A program made the position numbers and the translations under genes. Below, one piece after another: positions 23,987-33,313 of a DNA stretch of 58,565 bases. The DNA comes from Bacteroides sp. CAG:927 (GTDB lineage Bacteria > Bacteroidota > Bacteroidia > Bacteroidales > Muribaculaceae). The stretch is taken from NCBI GenBank assembly GCA_000431155.1, contig HF985660.1, positions 49,556 to 108,120 on the forward strand, read 5' to 3'. Position 1 is the stretch's first letter; each line of letters begins with the position of its first letter. Below the pieces are notes generated by a model. It saw nothing but the letters and a program-made list of their open reading frames with translations, was not told the origin of the DNA and searched no databases.

Positions 23987-25198
23987 ATGAAGAAATTTTT
24001 AATAGCAGCAGTAGCTTTAGCTTGCATGATACCTGCAACGGCACAGAAAGCTTATGAAAACTACGGCTTCCGTTCCAATTGGTCTCTTGGACTGGACGGT
24101 GGCGTTAGCACCCCCATTCGCGGTCACTCATTCTTCACCAACATGCGCAGCATCGTCGGCCTCCATCTCCAAAAAGGCATTTCACCCGCTTTTGCAATTG
24201 GCGTAGAAGGTCATGTGGGCATTAACACCAGCTCATGGCAGCAGTTGTATTATACCAACCAGTTTGGTTATCAGCAGGTAGCCACCGGCAAAAGCACTAC
24301 CGCATTCGACAACATGTATGTTGGCGCTTATGGCGCATTGAACCTCTTCAACCTTTTTGGAGGCCTCAAATGCGATGGTGTGCGTCTCTTTGACATGGAC
24401 CTCGTGGCTGGCATCGGTTGGGGACATAACTTCAACAGCCCCCGAGCTTTTGCTCCTCATGCTTATGGCGTTCGCGACCAGAACTATATGATGACAAAAG
24501 CCGGCCTCAACTTCAATTTCAATCTCAGCCGCGTGTTCACCCTCTCGCTCAAACCCTCAGTGTCATGGAACATGACCGGTACCAAATATGCACCCCTTGA
24601 GGTTGAATACACTTCTGCCGCTTACACATCACGCAAAGCCTACTTCAATTGCATGGTTGGCGTTTCGTTCCGCCTCGGTTCACAATTTGAATGTGTAACA
24701 CCTAAGGATCCCGCCATGATTGATGAGCTCAACAACCAGATCAACGATCTGCGCGGTCGTGTAGATGCTGCCAAGGCTGCTGCTGTTGCCGCAGAAAATC
24801 GCTCCGTAGCACTCGCTGAGCAGCTCACCGCTTGCCAGAGCAAGAAACCGGAAGTGATAAAAGAAGCCGACAATTCACTTCAGAGCGTTCGCTACATCTT
24901 CTATCGCAACGGTTCCTCAAAAATCACAGCCGACCAGCAGCCTAACGTGGAAATGGTGGCCGCTTACCTCAAAGATCAGCCCAAATCCAAAGTCGTAATC
25001 AAGGGTTATGCTTCTCCCGATGGCAATCTTGAGTTCAACAAGAAACTCGCTGCCGCTCGTGCTGAGTCTGTCAAGACCATGCTCATCAACAAATATCATA
25101 TCGCCGCAGACCGCATCACAGCCCAAGGTGAAGGCGTTGGCGAAATGTTCTCCGAAAACAACTGGAACCGAGTTTCCATCTGCACTCTCGAAGAGTAA
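23987..25198 (+). CDS. OmpA-family outer-membrane protein, paralogue 2
   Basis: The 403-residue product from the ATG at 23987 repeats the layout of paralogue 1: signal peptide, barrel with the SNWSLGLDGGVSTPIRGHSFF start and NLFNLFGG, a coiled-coil linker (LNNQINDLRGRVDAAKAAAVAAE) and an OmpA-like domain that is nearly identical to paralogue 1 (VRYIFYRNGSSKITADQQPN, KVVIKGYASPDGNLEFNKKL). The barrel is longer, with extra loop residues around positions 75-90 and 140-160. It has its own promoter and terminator, so the two genes are separately expressed. The start at 23954 would lie between the promoter and this ATG and lacks a signal-peptide N-terminus, so 23987 is preferred. Confidence 0.92.
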   Translation: MKKFLIAAVALACMIPATAQKAYENYGFRSNWSLGLDGGVSTPIRGHSFFTNMRSIVGLHLQKGISPAFAIGVEGHVGINTSSWQQLYYTNQFGYQQVATGKSTTAFDNMYVGAYGALNLFNLFGGLKCDGVRLFDMDLVAGIGWGHNFNSPRAFAPHAYGVRDQNYMMTKAGLNFNFNLSRVFTLSLKPSVSWNMTGTKYAPLEVEYTSAAYTSRKAYFNCMVGVSFRLGSQFECVTPKDPAMIDELNNQINDLRGRVDAAKAAAVAAENRSVALAEQLTACQSKKPEVIKEADNSLQSVRYIFYRNGSSKITADQQPNVEMVAAYLKDQPKSKVVIKGYASPDGNLEFNKKLAAARAESVKTMLINKYHIAADRITAQGEGVGEMFSENNWNRVSICTLEE

Positions 25199-25220
25199 TA
25201 TCCTTACATATTTATTAAAA

Positions 25221-25250
25221 ACGCTCGTCAAAATTGACGAGCGTTTTTTT
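25221..25250 (+). terminator. Terminator of OmpA-family gene 2
   Basis: A perfect 10-base stem (ACGCTCGTCA / TGACGAGCGT, 25221-25244, 4-base loop) runs into seven T. Confidence 0.93.
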
Positions 25251-25315
25251 GTATATCAGCACCGGATATGCTATAAAGCAGATATTAAAAATATACGGTT
25301 TGAGGTATAAATTTG

Positions 25316-25323
25316 TATATTTG
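25316..25323 (+). promoter_or_regulatory. -7 box of the lplA-gcv operon
   Basis: TATATTTG fits the -7 consensus and lies 23 bases before the lplA ATG. Only about 95 bases separate the previous terminator from lplA, so there is no room for a glycine riboswitch of normal size. Confidence 0.55.
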
Positions 25324-25345
25324 CATTGTTGTAACCAAAATCTGA

Positions 25346-26329
25346 ATGAAGTACGTAACACTGCCTGACTCAGTCTCCCGCAAACTTCCTTTCTATCTCA
25401 CTATGGAGGAATATGTGGCTACTCATTATGTAGAACAGCATGGCGATCTATTCTTCATGTGGCAGGTAGAGCCCACTGTGATTTTCGGTCGCAATCAGCT
25501 GATTGACCGCGAGGTAAATTTGGACTACTGCCGTCTGCACGGCATTGAGACATATCGGCGCCGTAGCGGAGGGGGATGCGTATTCGCTGACCGCAGCAAC
25601 ATCATGTTCTCCTATATCACTGCATCAGGGTCAGATGTCGCAACAACTTTTGAACGCTACACCTCAATGGTGGCAGAAATGTTATGTTCTTTAGGGTTGG
25701 ATGCATCTTATACAGGGCGTAATGACATACTTATTGAATCGCGCAAAGTGAGCGGGAATGCGTTCTATCACCTTCCCGGGCGCAGCATAGTCCACGGCAC
25801 TATGCTCTATGACACTGACATGACCCACATGCTCAATGCCATCACGCCATCCAGAAGCAAGCTTGATGCCAAAGGAGTGGCATCAGTAAAAAGCCATATA
25901 ACCACCCTCCACGAACATATAGACATGGACATAGAGCAATTCAAAACCTATGCCCGTAAATATTTGTGCGGTGATAATGCCCTGCCGCTCCAACGCAGCG
26001 ACGTGGAGCGTATCACAGAATTATCCAAGCCCTATTATTCCCAACGATGGATCATGAGACATTCTCATCAGGGAGAAAAAACTATGCACCGCCGAATAGA
26101 GGGTGTAGGAGAATTTGAAGTGACTCTTGATGTTGAATCCGGAATTATCCGATCGGTCAATATCGGAGGCGACTTCTTTCTTTTGTCTGATATTGACTCC
26201 CGACTTCTTACCCTCCTTGAAGGGATTCCATACAATCGCAAAAATATTGAACAAGCTATTGCCAATGTGGATGTATGCAAAATCATACACGGGCTAAACA
26301 CAACCGATTTCATAAACCTACTGTTCTAA
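25346..26329 (+). CDS. lplA: Lipoate-protein ligase A
   Basis: This 327-residue enzyme attaches free lipoate to carrier proteins in the cytoplasm. The catalytic fold shows the lipoyl-AMP binding motif RRRSGGGCVFAD, TGRNDILIESRKVSGNAFY with the conserved lysine, and HGTMLYDTD. The C-terminal accessory domain (about 235-327) is present, so it is a full-length ligase. It is the first gene of a unit with gcvT, gcvH, gcvPA, gcvPB and lpdA, so its main substrate is almost certainly the GcvH protein two genes downstream. gcvT starts nine bases after its stop. Confidence 0.92.
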   Translation: MKYVTLPDSVSRKLPFYLTMEEYVATHYVEQHGDLFFMWQVEPTVIFGRNQLIDREVNLDYCRLHGIETYRRRSGGGCVFADRSNIMFSYITASGSDVATTFERYTSMVAEMLCSLGLDASYTGRNDILIESRKVSGNAFYHLPGRSIVHGTMLYDTDMTHMLNAITPSRSKLDAKGVASVKSHITTLHEHIDMDIEQFKTYARKYLCGDNALPLQRSDVERITELSKPYYSQRWIMRHSHQGEKTMHRRIEGVGEFEVTLDVESGIIRSVNIGGDFFLLSDIDSRLLTLLEGIPYNRKNIEQAIANVDVCKIIHGLNTTDFINLLF

Positions 26330-26337
26330 AAAATATC

Positions 26338-27435
26338 ATGGAAGAAACAAAAAAAACTTGTCTGCACGACAAACACGTGGCTCTCGGAGCTTTAATGAGT
26401 CCGTTTGGCGGATTTGACATGCCCATTCAGTATGCGGGCATTACCGAAGAGCACAATGCCGTCCGTCAGCACTGCGGCGTGTTTGATGTGTCTCACATGG
26501 GTGAAGTAAACATTTCCGGCCCTGATGCCGAGAAATATGTCAATCACATTTTCACCAACGATATATCAGATGCTCCGAATGGCAAAATCTTCTACGGAAT
26601 GATGTGCCGTGAGGATGGAGGCACTGTTGACGACCTTCTTGTGTACAAACGCGGCGAAAACAATTTTCTGCTGGTTATCAATGCCGCAAATATTGACAAG
26701 GATATTGCATGGATCAAAGAGCAAGCCAAAGGATTTGACATTGAGATAGATGATCTTTGCGATGAGTTGGGTGAACTTGCCGTGCAGGGACCCGAAGCCG
26801 AAAATGTCATGGAGCAGGTGCTCGGAATCAACTGCCGTGACTTGGTTTTCTATACATTTGAAGAAATGCTGCTTGACGGTGAGCACATTCTCGTGAGCCG
26901 CACAGGCTATACAGGCGAAGACGGATTTGAAATCTATGCGTCTCATGAAGTAATACGCCATCTCTGGGACCAGCTCATGGAGAGCGGCCAATGCGCCCCT
27001 TGCGGCCTTGGATGCCGTGACACACTTCGTTTTGAGGTTGGATTGCCACTCTATGGCGATGAACTGGCCGATGACATTACACCCATAATGGCCGGACTGG
27101 GAATCTTTGTGAAGCTTGACAAACCGGAATTTATTGGCCGCGAAGCTCTCGCCTTACAGAAAGAACAAGGCCCGGCACGCAAACTCGTTGGGATTGAACT
27201 GCTTGACAGGGCCATTCCACGCCACGGATACGAAGTTCTTGCCCCGGATGGCAGCGTAATAGGACACATAACTACCGGCTACCGAGGCATAAGCGTTGAC
27301 AAATCCATTGCCATGGCGCTTATAGATGCCGCTTATGCCAAACAAGGCACGGAACTCAGTGTCAAAATACGGCGCAAAATTTTCCCCGCTATCGTTATAC
27401 CCAAGAAATTTTACAAAAAAAGCTATAAAAAATAA
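26338..27435 (+). CDS. gcvT: Glycine cleavage system T protein (aminomethyltransferase)
   Basis: The 365-residue product, counted from the ATG at 26338 (MEETKKTCLHDKH), transfers the aminomethyl carbon from GcvH to tetrahydrofolate and releases ammonia. It shows GVFDVSHMGEVNISGPDAEKYVN, DDLLVYKRGENNFLLVINAAN, and SRTGYTGEDGFEIY, all typical of GcvT. The length is standard. The open frame begins at 26275 inside lplA, but 26338 fits the family N-terminus and the small intergenic gap. Confidence 0.96.
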   Translation: MEETKKTCLHDKHVALGALMSPFGGFDMPIQYAGITEEHNAVRQHCGVFDVSHMGEVNISGPDAEKYVNHIFTNDISDAPNGKIFYGMMCREDGGTVDDLLVYKRGENNFLLVINAANIDKDIAWIKEQAKGFDIEIDDLCDELGELAVQGPEAENVMEQVLGINCRDLVFYTFEEMLLDGEHILVSRTGYTGEDGFEIYASHEVIRHLWDQLMESGQCAPCGLGCRDTLRFEVGLPLYGDELADDITPIMAGLGIFVKLDKPEFIGREALALQKEQGPARKLVGIELLDRAIPRHGYEVLAPDGSVIGHITTGYRGISVDKSIAMALIDAAYAKQGTELSVKIRRKIFPAIVIPKKFYKKSYKK

Positions 27436-27455
27436 CCCTTAAACACTTCATAATC

Positions 27456-27833
27456 ATGAGTAAGATTCTTTATTCCGAAACCCACGAATATGCCCGTATT
27501 GACGGCAATGTTGCCTACATTGGTATCTCTGACTATGCTCAGCACGCTCTGGGCAATGTGGTATATGTTGACATGCCCGAAACAGGTGATGATGTTACCG
27601 CCGGTGAAGATTTTGGCGCAGTTGAGAGCGTTAAGGCGGCTTCCGACCTCATAGCTCCCGTCAGCGGTGCCGTTGTTGAAATCAACGAAGAACTTATTGA
27701 CAACCCGCGTCTCATAAATGAAGATGCCCTCGCTCATTGGATTATCAAAGTGGAGATAAACAATCCCGCCGAGCTTGATAACCTCATGGACGAAGCAGCC
27801 TATAAAGAATTCTGCGAAAAGGAAAGTCACTAA
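27456..27833 (+). CDS. gcvH: Glycine cleavage system H protein (lipoyl carrier)
   Basis: The 125-residue carrier moves the aminomethyl intermediate between the P, T and L proteins. The lipoylation site is Lys60 in GAVESVKAASDL, the family signature. The length and the SETHEYARIDGNVAYIGISDYAQ start are typical. It lies 20 bases after gcvT and 14 before gcvPA. Confidence 0.97.
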   Translation: MSKILYSETHEYARIDGNVAYIGISDYAQHALGNVVYVDMPETGDDVTAGEDFGAVESVKAASDLIAPVSGAVVEINEELIDNPRLINEDALAHWIIKVEINNPAELDNLMDEAAYKEFCEKESH

Positions 27834-27847
27834 CACTCTATCCCGTT

Positions 27848-29176
27848 ATGCACAGATATTTTCCGCATACTCCGCACGACATTAAGCTTATGCTTGAAAA
27901 ATGTGGTGTGGACAAACTTGATGACCTGTATGCCGATGTGCCGCAGGAACTTCGGCTGAAGCATCCGTACAATCTTCCGGAGGAAATGAGCGAGATGCAG
28001 GTACGCAGATTTTTTGACAATCTCGGTGCCGACAATGAGCAGCTTATTTGTTTTGCCGGAGCCGGATACTACGACCATTACACTCCGGCTGTCATTCCTC
28101 AAATGATTGAGCGAGGTGAATTTCTCACCGCATACACACCTTATCAGCCTGAGATTTCGCAAGGCACTCTTCACTACATCTTTGAGTATCAAAGCATGAT
28201 GGCCAACCTTACAGGCATGGATGTGAGCAATGCTTCTATGTACGATGGCACTACTGCCACTGCCGAAGCTATGCTTATGGCCGTGGCACATGCCCGCAAA
28301 CGCAACACTGTGCTGATCAGCAGCACTGTGGCTCCGGCCGTGCGAAAAGTGTGCGCCACATATGCCCGCTACCATGGAGTTGACCTTGTGGAGATTCCTG
28401 CCACTGACAATGGTGTTACTGACCGGGCTTTTGTAGAATCCCGTCTGGAAGCCAACGATGTGGCCGGCGTAATCGTTGCCACCCCCAATTTCTATGGAAT
28501 ACTTGAGGACTACACCGGATGGGCAGATATGTGTCACCAGCATAAAACCCTCCTGATATTCCATGCCGTTGCTTCCGATCTGGCCTGCATAAAAACGCCG
28601 GGAGAATGGGGTGCCGACATAGCTGCCGGTGATGCCCAGAGCCTTGGCATGCCATTGAGTTACGGCGGACCCTATCTTGGCTTCCTGTGCTGCACCAAAG
28701 CCCTGATTCGCAAACTTCCGGGACGCATTGTCGGAGCCACCACCGATGCCAATGGCAAACGGGTGTTTGTGCTCACGCTACAGGCACGAGAGCAACACAT
28801 TCGCCGCGACAAAGCCACTTCCAATATTTGCTCCAATCAGGGACTGATGTCGCTTTTCACAGCCATGTATCTTTCGGTTACAGGACCTGACGGACTGCGC
28901 GAAATCGGCATGGAAGGTTACAACGGCGCTCATTATCTTGCCAATAAGCTCATAGAGACCGGCAAATTCGCCATGACATATCCCGACAGCGAGTTTTTCA
29001 ATGAATTTTGCCTCACTGCCACTTCCATCAATCTTGATGAATTTATGGATCTTTGCGTGGCAAGCGGCATACTTCCCGGCGTGAAAATTGATTCTGACAA
29101 ACTGCTTGTTGCAGTAACAGAAACAAGAACACGCGCCGAAATGGATCTCCTTGTTGAGCTAACCCAAAGAGTCTGA
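27848..29176 (+). CDS. gcvPA: Glycine dehydrogenase (decarboxylating) subunit 1
   Basis: The 442-residue protein corresponds to the N-terminal half of the single-chain P protein found in E. coli. It begins HRYFPHTPHDIKLMLEKCGVDKLDDL and shows FAGAGYYDHYTPAVIPQMIERGEF and the AYTPYQPEISQGTLHYIFEYQSM region. It pairs with GcvPB, which carries the PLP lysine. The two genes are adjacent, 35 bases apart, as in other species with a split P protein. Confidence 0.96.
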   Translation: MHRYFPHTPHDIKLMLEKCGVDKLDDLYADVPQELRLKHPYNLPEEMSEMQVRRFFDNLGADNEQLICFAGAGYYDHYTPAVIPQMIERGEFLTAYTPYQPEISQGTLHYIFEYQSMMANLTGMDVSNASMYDGTTATAEAMLMAVAHARKRNTVLISSTVAPAVRKVCATYARYHGVDLVEIPATDNGVTDRAFVESRLEANDVAGVIVATPNFYGILEDYTGWADMCHQHKTLLIFHAVASDLACIKTPGEWGADIAAGDAQSLGMPLSYGGPYLGFLCCTKALIRKLPGRIVGATTDANGKRVFVLTLQAREQHIRRDKATSNICSNQGLMSLFTAMYLSVTGPDGLREIGMEGYNGAHYLANKLIETGKFAMTYPDSEFFNEFCLTATSINLDEFMDLCVASGILPGVKIDSDKLLVAVTETRTRAEMDLLVELTQRV

Positions 29177-29211
29177 CACCATCTTCAATACTCAAATCGT
29201 AAAAACAGATT

Positions 29212-30678
29212 ATGAACAGAGATTTATACGGCAAGCTGGTGTTTGAGCTTTCACATCCCGGACGCCGCGCCCTGAGAATTGACAGTAACAATTGCCCTGC
29301 CGCAGCTCCGCTCCCGGCATCATTGCTACGCGACAAACCGCTTGAACTGCCTCAGGTGGATGAGCCTACGCTTGTGCGTCACTACCATAACATGAGCACC
29401 AACAATTTCGGCGTTGACACCGGATTTTACCCACTCGGCTCATGCACAATGAAATACAACCCCCGCATCAACGAGGAGATGGCTGCACATCGTCTCTTTG
29501 CCGGCTTACACCCCTATCAGCCCGAAAGCACAGTACAGGGAGCTTTGGAAGCTTATTACACCCTGCAGTGCGCTCTAAGCGAAATCGGCGGCATGAGTGA
29601 ATTCACTCTTAATCCGTTTGCCGGAGCACACGGCGAATTGACCGGCTTGATGGTGATTCGTGCCTATCATGACAGCCGTAATGACAAAAAACGCACCAAA
29701 GTTATCGTTCCCGACTCGGCACACGGCACCAATCCGGCCAGTGCAGCCGTAGCCGGACTGAAAGTTGTAGAGGTCAAAAGCCGTCCTGACGGTACAGTGG
29801 ATGTGGATGATCTTCGTCCCCTGCTTGACGATACCGTGGCTGCCGTAATAATGACCAATCCCAACACTCTCGGCATATTTGAACGCAACATCCCCGAAAT
29901 TGCACGGCTCGCTCATGAAGCCGGGGCCCTCATGTACTATGACGGCGCCAACCTCAATCCTATGCTTGGCATTGCGCGTCCCGGCGACATGGGATTTGAT
30001 GTAATGCATATCAATCTTCATAAAACCTTCTCCACGCCGCACGGTGGAGGCGGCCCCGGTGCAGGTCCCGTAGGTGTGCGCAAAGGGTTGGAACAGTTCC
30101 TGCCCGATCCTAGAGTAGTGCGCAACGATGACGGCTCATTCAGTGTCACCGGCAGCAAAGAAGCTCTCGGGGCTATATCGGCCACACTTGGCAACTATGG
30201 AGTGTTGCTTAGAGCTTTGAGCTACATTCTCTCGCTCGGCAGGAACGGTCTCATGGAAGCAGGCGCTCTCGCAACACTCAATGCCAATTACGTTAAGGAA
30301 TGTTTGCGCAACAGCTATCTTCTTCCTATTGACACCGTATGCAAACACGAATTCGTATTTGACGGTCTTAAGGACAAATCCACCGGCGTCACCACTCTTG
30401 ATGTGGCAAAGAGGCTTCTTGATTATGGTTATCATGCGCCCACCATCTACTTCCCTCTGCTATTCCACGAGTCACTGATGATTGAGCCTACCGAAACAGA
30501 AAGCCTTGACACCCTGAATGAATTTGTTGAAGTCATGCAGCGCATTGCACAGGAAGCTATAACCGATCCCGATACAGTCAAAACAGCCCCCCACCGCACT
30601 CCGGTTGCTCGGCCCGACGACACTGCTGCAGCTCTTAATCCTGTGGTTACATACTCACAGCTCATCGGCAATGAATAA
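29212..30678 (+). CDS. gcvPB: Glycine dehydrogenase (decarboxylating) subunit 2
   Basis: The 488-residue catalytic subunit holds PLP: the Schiff-base lysine lies in HINLHKTFSTPHGGGGPGAG. Other hallmarks are GFYPLGSCTMKYNP, NPFAGAHGELTGLMVIRAYH and AHGTNPASAAVAGLKVV. With GcvPA it decarboxylates glycine and loads the aminomethyl group onto GcvH. Its last codons overlap the lpdA start by eight bases, indicating coupled translation. Confidence 0.96.
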   Translation: MNRDLYGKLVFELSHPGRRALRIDSNNCPAAAPLPASLLRDKPLELPQVDEPTLVRHYHNMSTNNFGVDTGFYPLGSCTMKYNPRINEEMAAHRLFAGLHPYQPESTVQGALEAYYTLQCALSEIGGMSEFTLNPFAGAHGELTGLMVIRAYHDSRNDKKRTKVIVPDSAHGTNPASAAVAGLKVVEVKSRPDGTVDVDDLRPLLDDTVAAVIMTNPNTLGIFERNIPEIARLAHEAGALMYYDGANLNPMLGIARPGDMGFDVMHINLHKTFSTPHGGGGPGAGPVGVRKGLEQFLPDPRVVRNDDGSFSVTGSKEALGAISATLGNYGVLLRALSYILSLGRNGLMEAGALATLNANYVKECLRNSYLLPIDTVCKHEFVFDGLKDKSTGVTTLDVAKRLLDYGYHAPTIYFPLLFHESLMIEPTETESLDTLNEFVEVMQRIAQEAITDPDTVKTAPHRTPVARPDDTAAALNPVVTYSQLIGNE

Positions 30679-31990
30679 TTTTGACCTCATAGTTGTTGGC
30701 AGCGGCCCCGGCGGATACTCTACCGCCGCTACCGCTGCCTCAATGGGCCTCAGCGTGGCGATAATAGAGCGCGGTGAACTTGGCGGCACATGCCTTAACA
30801 GAGGTTGTATCCCCACCAAAGATCTTTGCCGCTGTGCTGAAGTGGCATTGACGGTAAAGAATGCGAGCGAATTCGGTGTGAAAACCGACAATTGCGAGAT
30901 TGATTATCCTGCAATGATTGAGCGCAAGAACCGCATTGTTGACCAGCTGCGCCAAGGGGTGAAGCAGCTTCTTGACAATGTTACAATAGTATCGGGCGAA
31001 GCTCGTTTTGAAGATACGGACGTAATCAGCGTAAATGGAGACCTTTACACGGCTCCGCGCATAATTATTGCCACAGGCTCGGCACCAGCTGTTCTGCCTG
31101 TGCCCGGAGCAGAGCTGGCCGTCAACAGCGATTACATGTTATCCGCACCTGCATTGGCGCCCTCTCTTGCCATTATCGGAGGAGGCGTAATAGGTATGGA
31201 ATTCGCATCGATTTACTCCGCATTGGGTGTGGATGTAACAGTGATAGAATACTGCAAAGAGATTCTGCCGCCATTTGACTCCGATATAGCCAAACGGTTG
31301 CGCATGACAATGAAGCGCCGGGGAGTAAAATTCATTACTTCAGCTCAGGTAACATCGTTGAGCAAAAACGATGATGGGATAAACATCCATTACATGACCA
31401 AAGGCAAAGAAGGGGTACACACCGCAGCTGTGGTGCTTATGGCCGTAGGCCGTAAACCGGTGCTTCCCGACGGCCTGACCCGCCTTGGAATAAAGCTCCG
31501 CCGCAATGCCATAGAAGTGGACGAGAATATGCAAACCTCAATTCCGGGTTTATATGCCATTGGCGATGTCAACGGCTTATGCATGCTTGCCCATGCAGCC
31601 GAGGTTCAGGGACGGGTGGCTTTGGGCATCGAGAAAATGCCGGATATTATTCCGTCAGCCGTATTTACTGTGCCCGAATGTGCCATGGCCGGTATCACAG
31701 AGCAGCAATGCATTGACCGCGCAATCCCTTACGCCACTGCTCAAAGCACTTTCCACGCCAACGGCAAAGCTCTTGCCATGGGCGAGACTGACGGCATGGT
31801 AAAGGTGATTGTCAATTCCGAGACCAAAGCCATTATAGGAGTACATATCTGCGGAGCACATGCCGCCGATCTCATTCAGGAAGCAGTTATGGCCATGGCT
31901 GCCGGATTTACAGCCGCACAAGCCGGAGAAGCAGTACACGGACATCCCACACTGAGCGAAGCTCTGTTGAGCGCATACCGCCGGTTCTGA
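30671..31990 (+). CDS. lpdA: Dihydrolipoyl dehydrogenase (L protein)
   Basis: The 439-residue flavoprotein from the ATG at 30671 (MNNFDLIVVGSGPGG) reoxidises the dihydrolipoyl arm of GcvH with NAD. It has the FAD Rossmann motif at the N-terminus, the redox-active disulfide in GGTCLNRGCIPTK (Cys41, Cys46), the NAD-binding GGGVIGMEFASIYSALG, the ATGSAPAVLP hinge and the C-terminal dimer segment with the His-x4-Glu pair (HGHPTLSEALL). As part of this operon it probably serves glycine cleavage, though the same enzyme may also serve other 2-oxoacid dehydrogenases. Confidence 0.95.
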   Translation: MNNFDLIVVGSGPGGYSTAATAASMGLSVAIIERGELGGTCLNRGCIPTKDLCRCAEVALTVKNASEFGVKTDNCEIDYPAMIERKNRIVDQLRQGVKQLLDNVTIVSGEARFEDTDVISVNGDLYTAPRIIIATGSAPAVLPVPGAELAVNSDYMLSAPALAPSLAIIGGGVIGMEFASIYSALGVDVTVIEYCKEILPPFDSDIAKRLRMTMKRRGVKFITSAQVTSLSKNDDGINIHYMTKGKEGVHTAAVVLMAVGRKPVLPDGLTRLGIKLRRNAIEVDENMQTSIPGLYAIGDVNGLCMLAHAAEVQGRVALGIEKMPDIIPSAVFTVPECAMAGITEQQCIDRAIPYATAQSTFHANGKALAMGETDGMVKVIVNSETKAIIGVHICGAHAADLIQEAVMAMAAGFTAAQAGEAVHGHPTLSEALLSAYRRF

Positions 31991-31998
31991 TTCCGGAT

Positions 31999-33252
31999 TT
32001 AATAATATATTGGCACGCACCGCTCCAAGTAGGTGCGTGCTTTTTTCCATTCTACATAGAGCGATTGGTCGTTAGGAATGAGATGCACAGGCTTTTCATT
32101 CAAGTCGCATCTCACGTAAATCTTGCCCGATTTGCTCCGGAACAGTATCAGCTGCAAATTAGCCGCCATAGGCACAATGTCAAAGTTCTTCCAGTGCAGC
32201 CCTACCGTATCGTAATAATTGGTCAGGTAATAGCAGCCCTGCAAGCGCATCAGCGACAACAGCGGCATCAATGTCTCAGCATGGCCGAACCGCAATTGTA
32301 CGGGAGCCACGGATGTACTGTCAGCCAAAAACTTATCGGTAGTGTTTATCAAATCCAGCAATAGCGGCGAGGCTATATCGGCCGGCACACTGCTCACAGT
32401 GCTGGCAGTACGCTGGATATACTGACGGAAATTGGAGATGCCCCACAGCACATTAAACTCCTCTTTTGTAAAATATTTAGTAATGTCAATCTGAAGATTC
32501 ATTGCCCCAACCCCGGCAAGCACCGAATACTCAGCCATAGCCAAATCTGCTGAATCAGCCGGCAGCACGTACTTTTTCCCAAGAGCCCTTCTCAGAGGAG
32601 CCATAGTGATATTGGCATCTGTAAACTCTTTGATAGGATCCGACAGCTGAGTGCCTTCGCACAACTCCTTGTAGTCATTCGACAGATCAAAGAAACGCAT
32701 TAGTTGCGAATTCTGTCTGCCGGACGAAGTAAATATCTCCACCTTGTTGTTCATCCTTGAAATCTGATGCGTAAACTCATACATGCTCATGATGCAACGC
32801 GGCGAATAGCTGCTCAGCGCTTCCACTGTATGCTTGTTTATCAGCATGGGATAACGCCTGCACATTCTTGATGCTATGCCTCTCTGTTCTGCCATGCCAA
32901 GAGAGTCAAGTGCGCCCCATCTGCCGGCCGTTATCTTCACCACACCTTCGGTAAGCGCCAATAAATCTTTGCCGCATGCGGTGAGAGTACCTTTGTCACG
33001 TGCGTCGCGGAGCGCGGCCAGCAATACCGTAGTGTGTTTGGATGATGCCGCAAATCTTGCTCCGTGGCGGCCCACATGATTTATCATTATTGGTGTGAGG
33101 GAGTCCGGATAAGCAACCACTTCTTTGGGTGCAGGATAAGGACGCGCTGAGCCTTGACATTCATCCCAGCTGTAATTTGTAGCAGTGGGATCGGCAGCGT
33201 ATGAAACCATCATACCTGTCAATACCAGTGCCAATAAAATTATGCGGCGCAT
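31999..33252 (-). CDS. Histidine phosphatase of the MINPP (phytase) type, secreted
   Basis: The 417-residue protein has a signal peptide (about 1-20). The histidine-phosphatase core shows the catalytic RHGAR at residues 62-66 (NHVGRHGARF), an alpha-helical cap domain in the middle, and the HAE proton-donor motif in RFGHAETLMPLL. Bacteroides homologues of MINPP release phosphate from inositol hexakisphosphate. The cap region fits a MINPP-like enzyme better than the classical AppA phytase, but the exact substrate is inferred. Its final codons overlap the lpdA terminator, since the two genes converge. Confidence 0.85.
   Translation of the reverse strand: MRRIILLALVLTGMMVSYAADPTATNYSWDECQGSARPYPAPKEVVAYPDSLTPIMINHVGRHGARFAASSKHTTVLLAALRDARDKGTLTACGKDLLALTEGVVKITAGRWGALDSLGMAEQRGIASRMCRRYPMLINKHTVEALSSYSPRCIMSMYEFTHQISRMNNKVEIFTSSGRQNSQLMRFFDLSNDYKELCEGTQLSDPIKEFTDANITMAPLRRALGKKYVLPADSADLAMAEYSVLAGVGAMNLQIDITKYFTKEEFNVLWGISNFRQYIQRTASTVSSVPADIASPLLLDLINTTDKFLADSTSVAPVQLRFGHAETLMPLLSLMRLQGCYYLTNYYDTVGLHWKNFDIVPMAANLQLILFRSKSGKIYVRCDLNEKPVHLIPNDQSLYVEWKKARTYLERCVPIYY
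32013..32046 (+). terminator. Terminator of the gcv operon, inside the convergent phosphatase gene
   Basis: GCACGCACC (32013-32021) pairs perfectly with GGTGCGTGC (32032-32040) and is followed by six T. It lies within the last codons of the phosphatase gene at 31999-33252, so one stretch of DNA serves as coding sequence on one strand and as terminator on the other. Confidence 0.9.
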
Positions 33253-33277
33253 AGAGTCTTTTTTTGAAAGAGTTTAT

Positions 33278-33285
33278 TATCTTTG
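33278..33285 (+). promoter_or_regulatory. -7 box of the small TPR gene
   Basis: TATCTTTG fits the -7 consensus and lies 46 bases before the ATG at 33331. It faces the divergent phosphatase promoter. Confidence 0.5.
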
Positions 33286-33286
33286 T

Positions 33287-33310
33287 AACGGACATCCGTT
33301 ATCGGATGTT
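33287..33310. other. Overlapping palindromes in the divergent promoter region
   Basis: AACGG/CCGTT and ACATCCG/CGGATGT form two mutually exclusive inverted repeats sharing the same central bases between the two divergent -7 boxes. They could be operator sites or a switching RNA hairpin in either 5' leader. Confidence 0.45.
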
Positions 33311-33313
33311 GCT

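Noticed and set aside
25250..25345. Glycine riboswitch before lplA-gcvT
   Set aside because: Under 100 bases are available after the terminator and no aptamer-like pairing was seen.
27830..28564. 244-residue minus-strand frame opposite gcvPA
   Set aside because: It is a shadow of the conserved gcvPA coding frame; no promoter or domain supports it.
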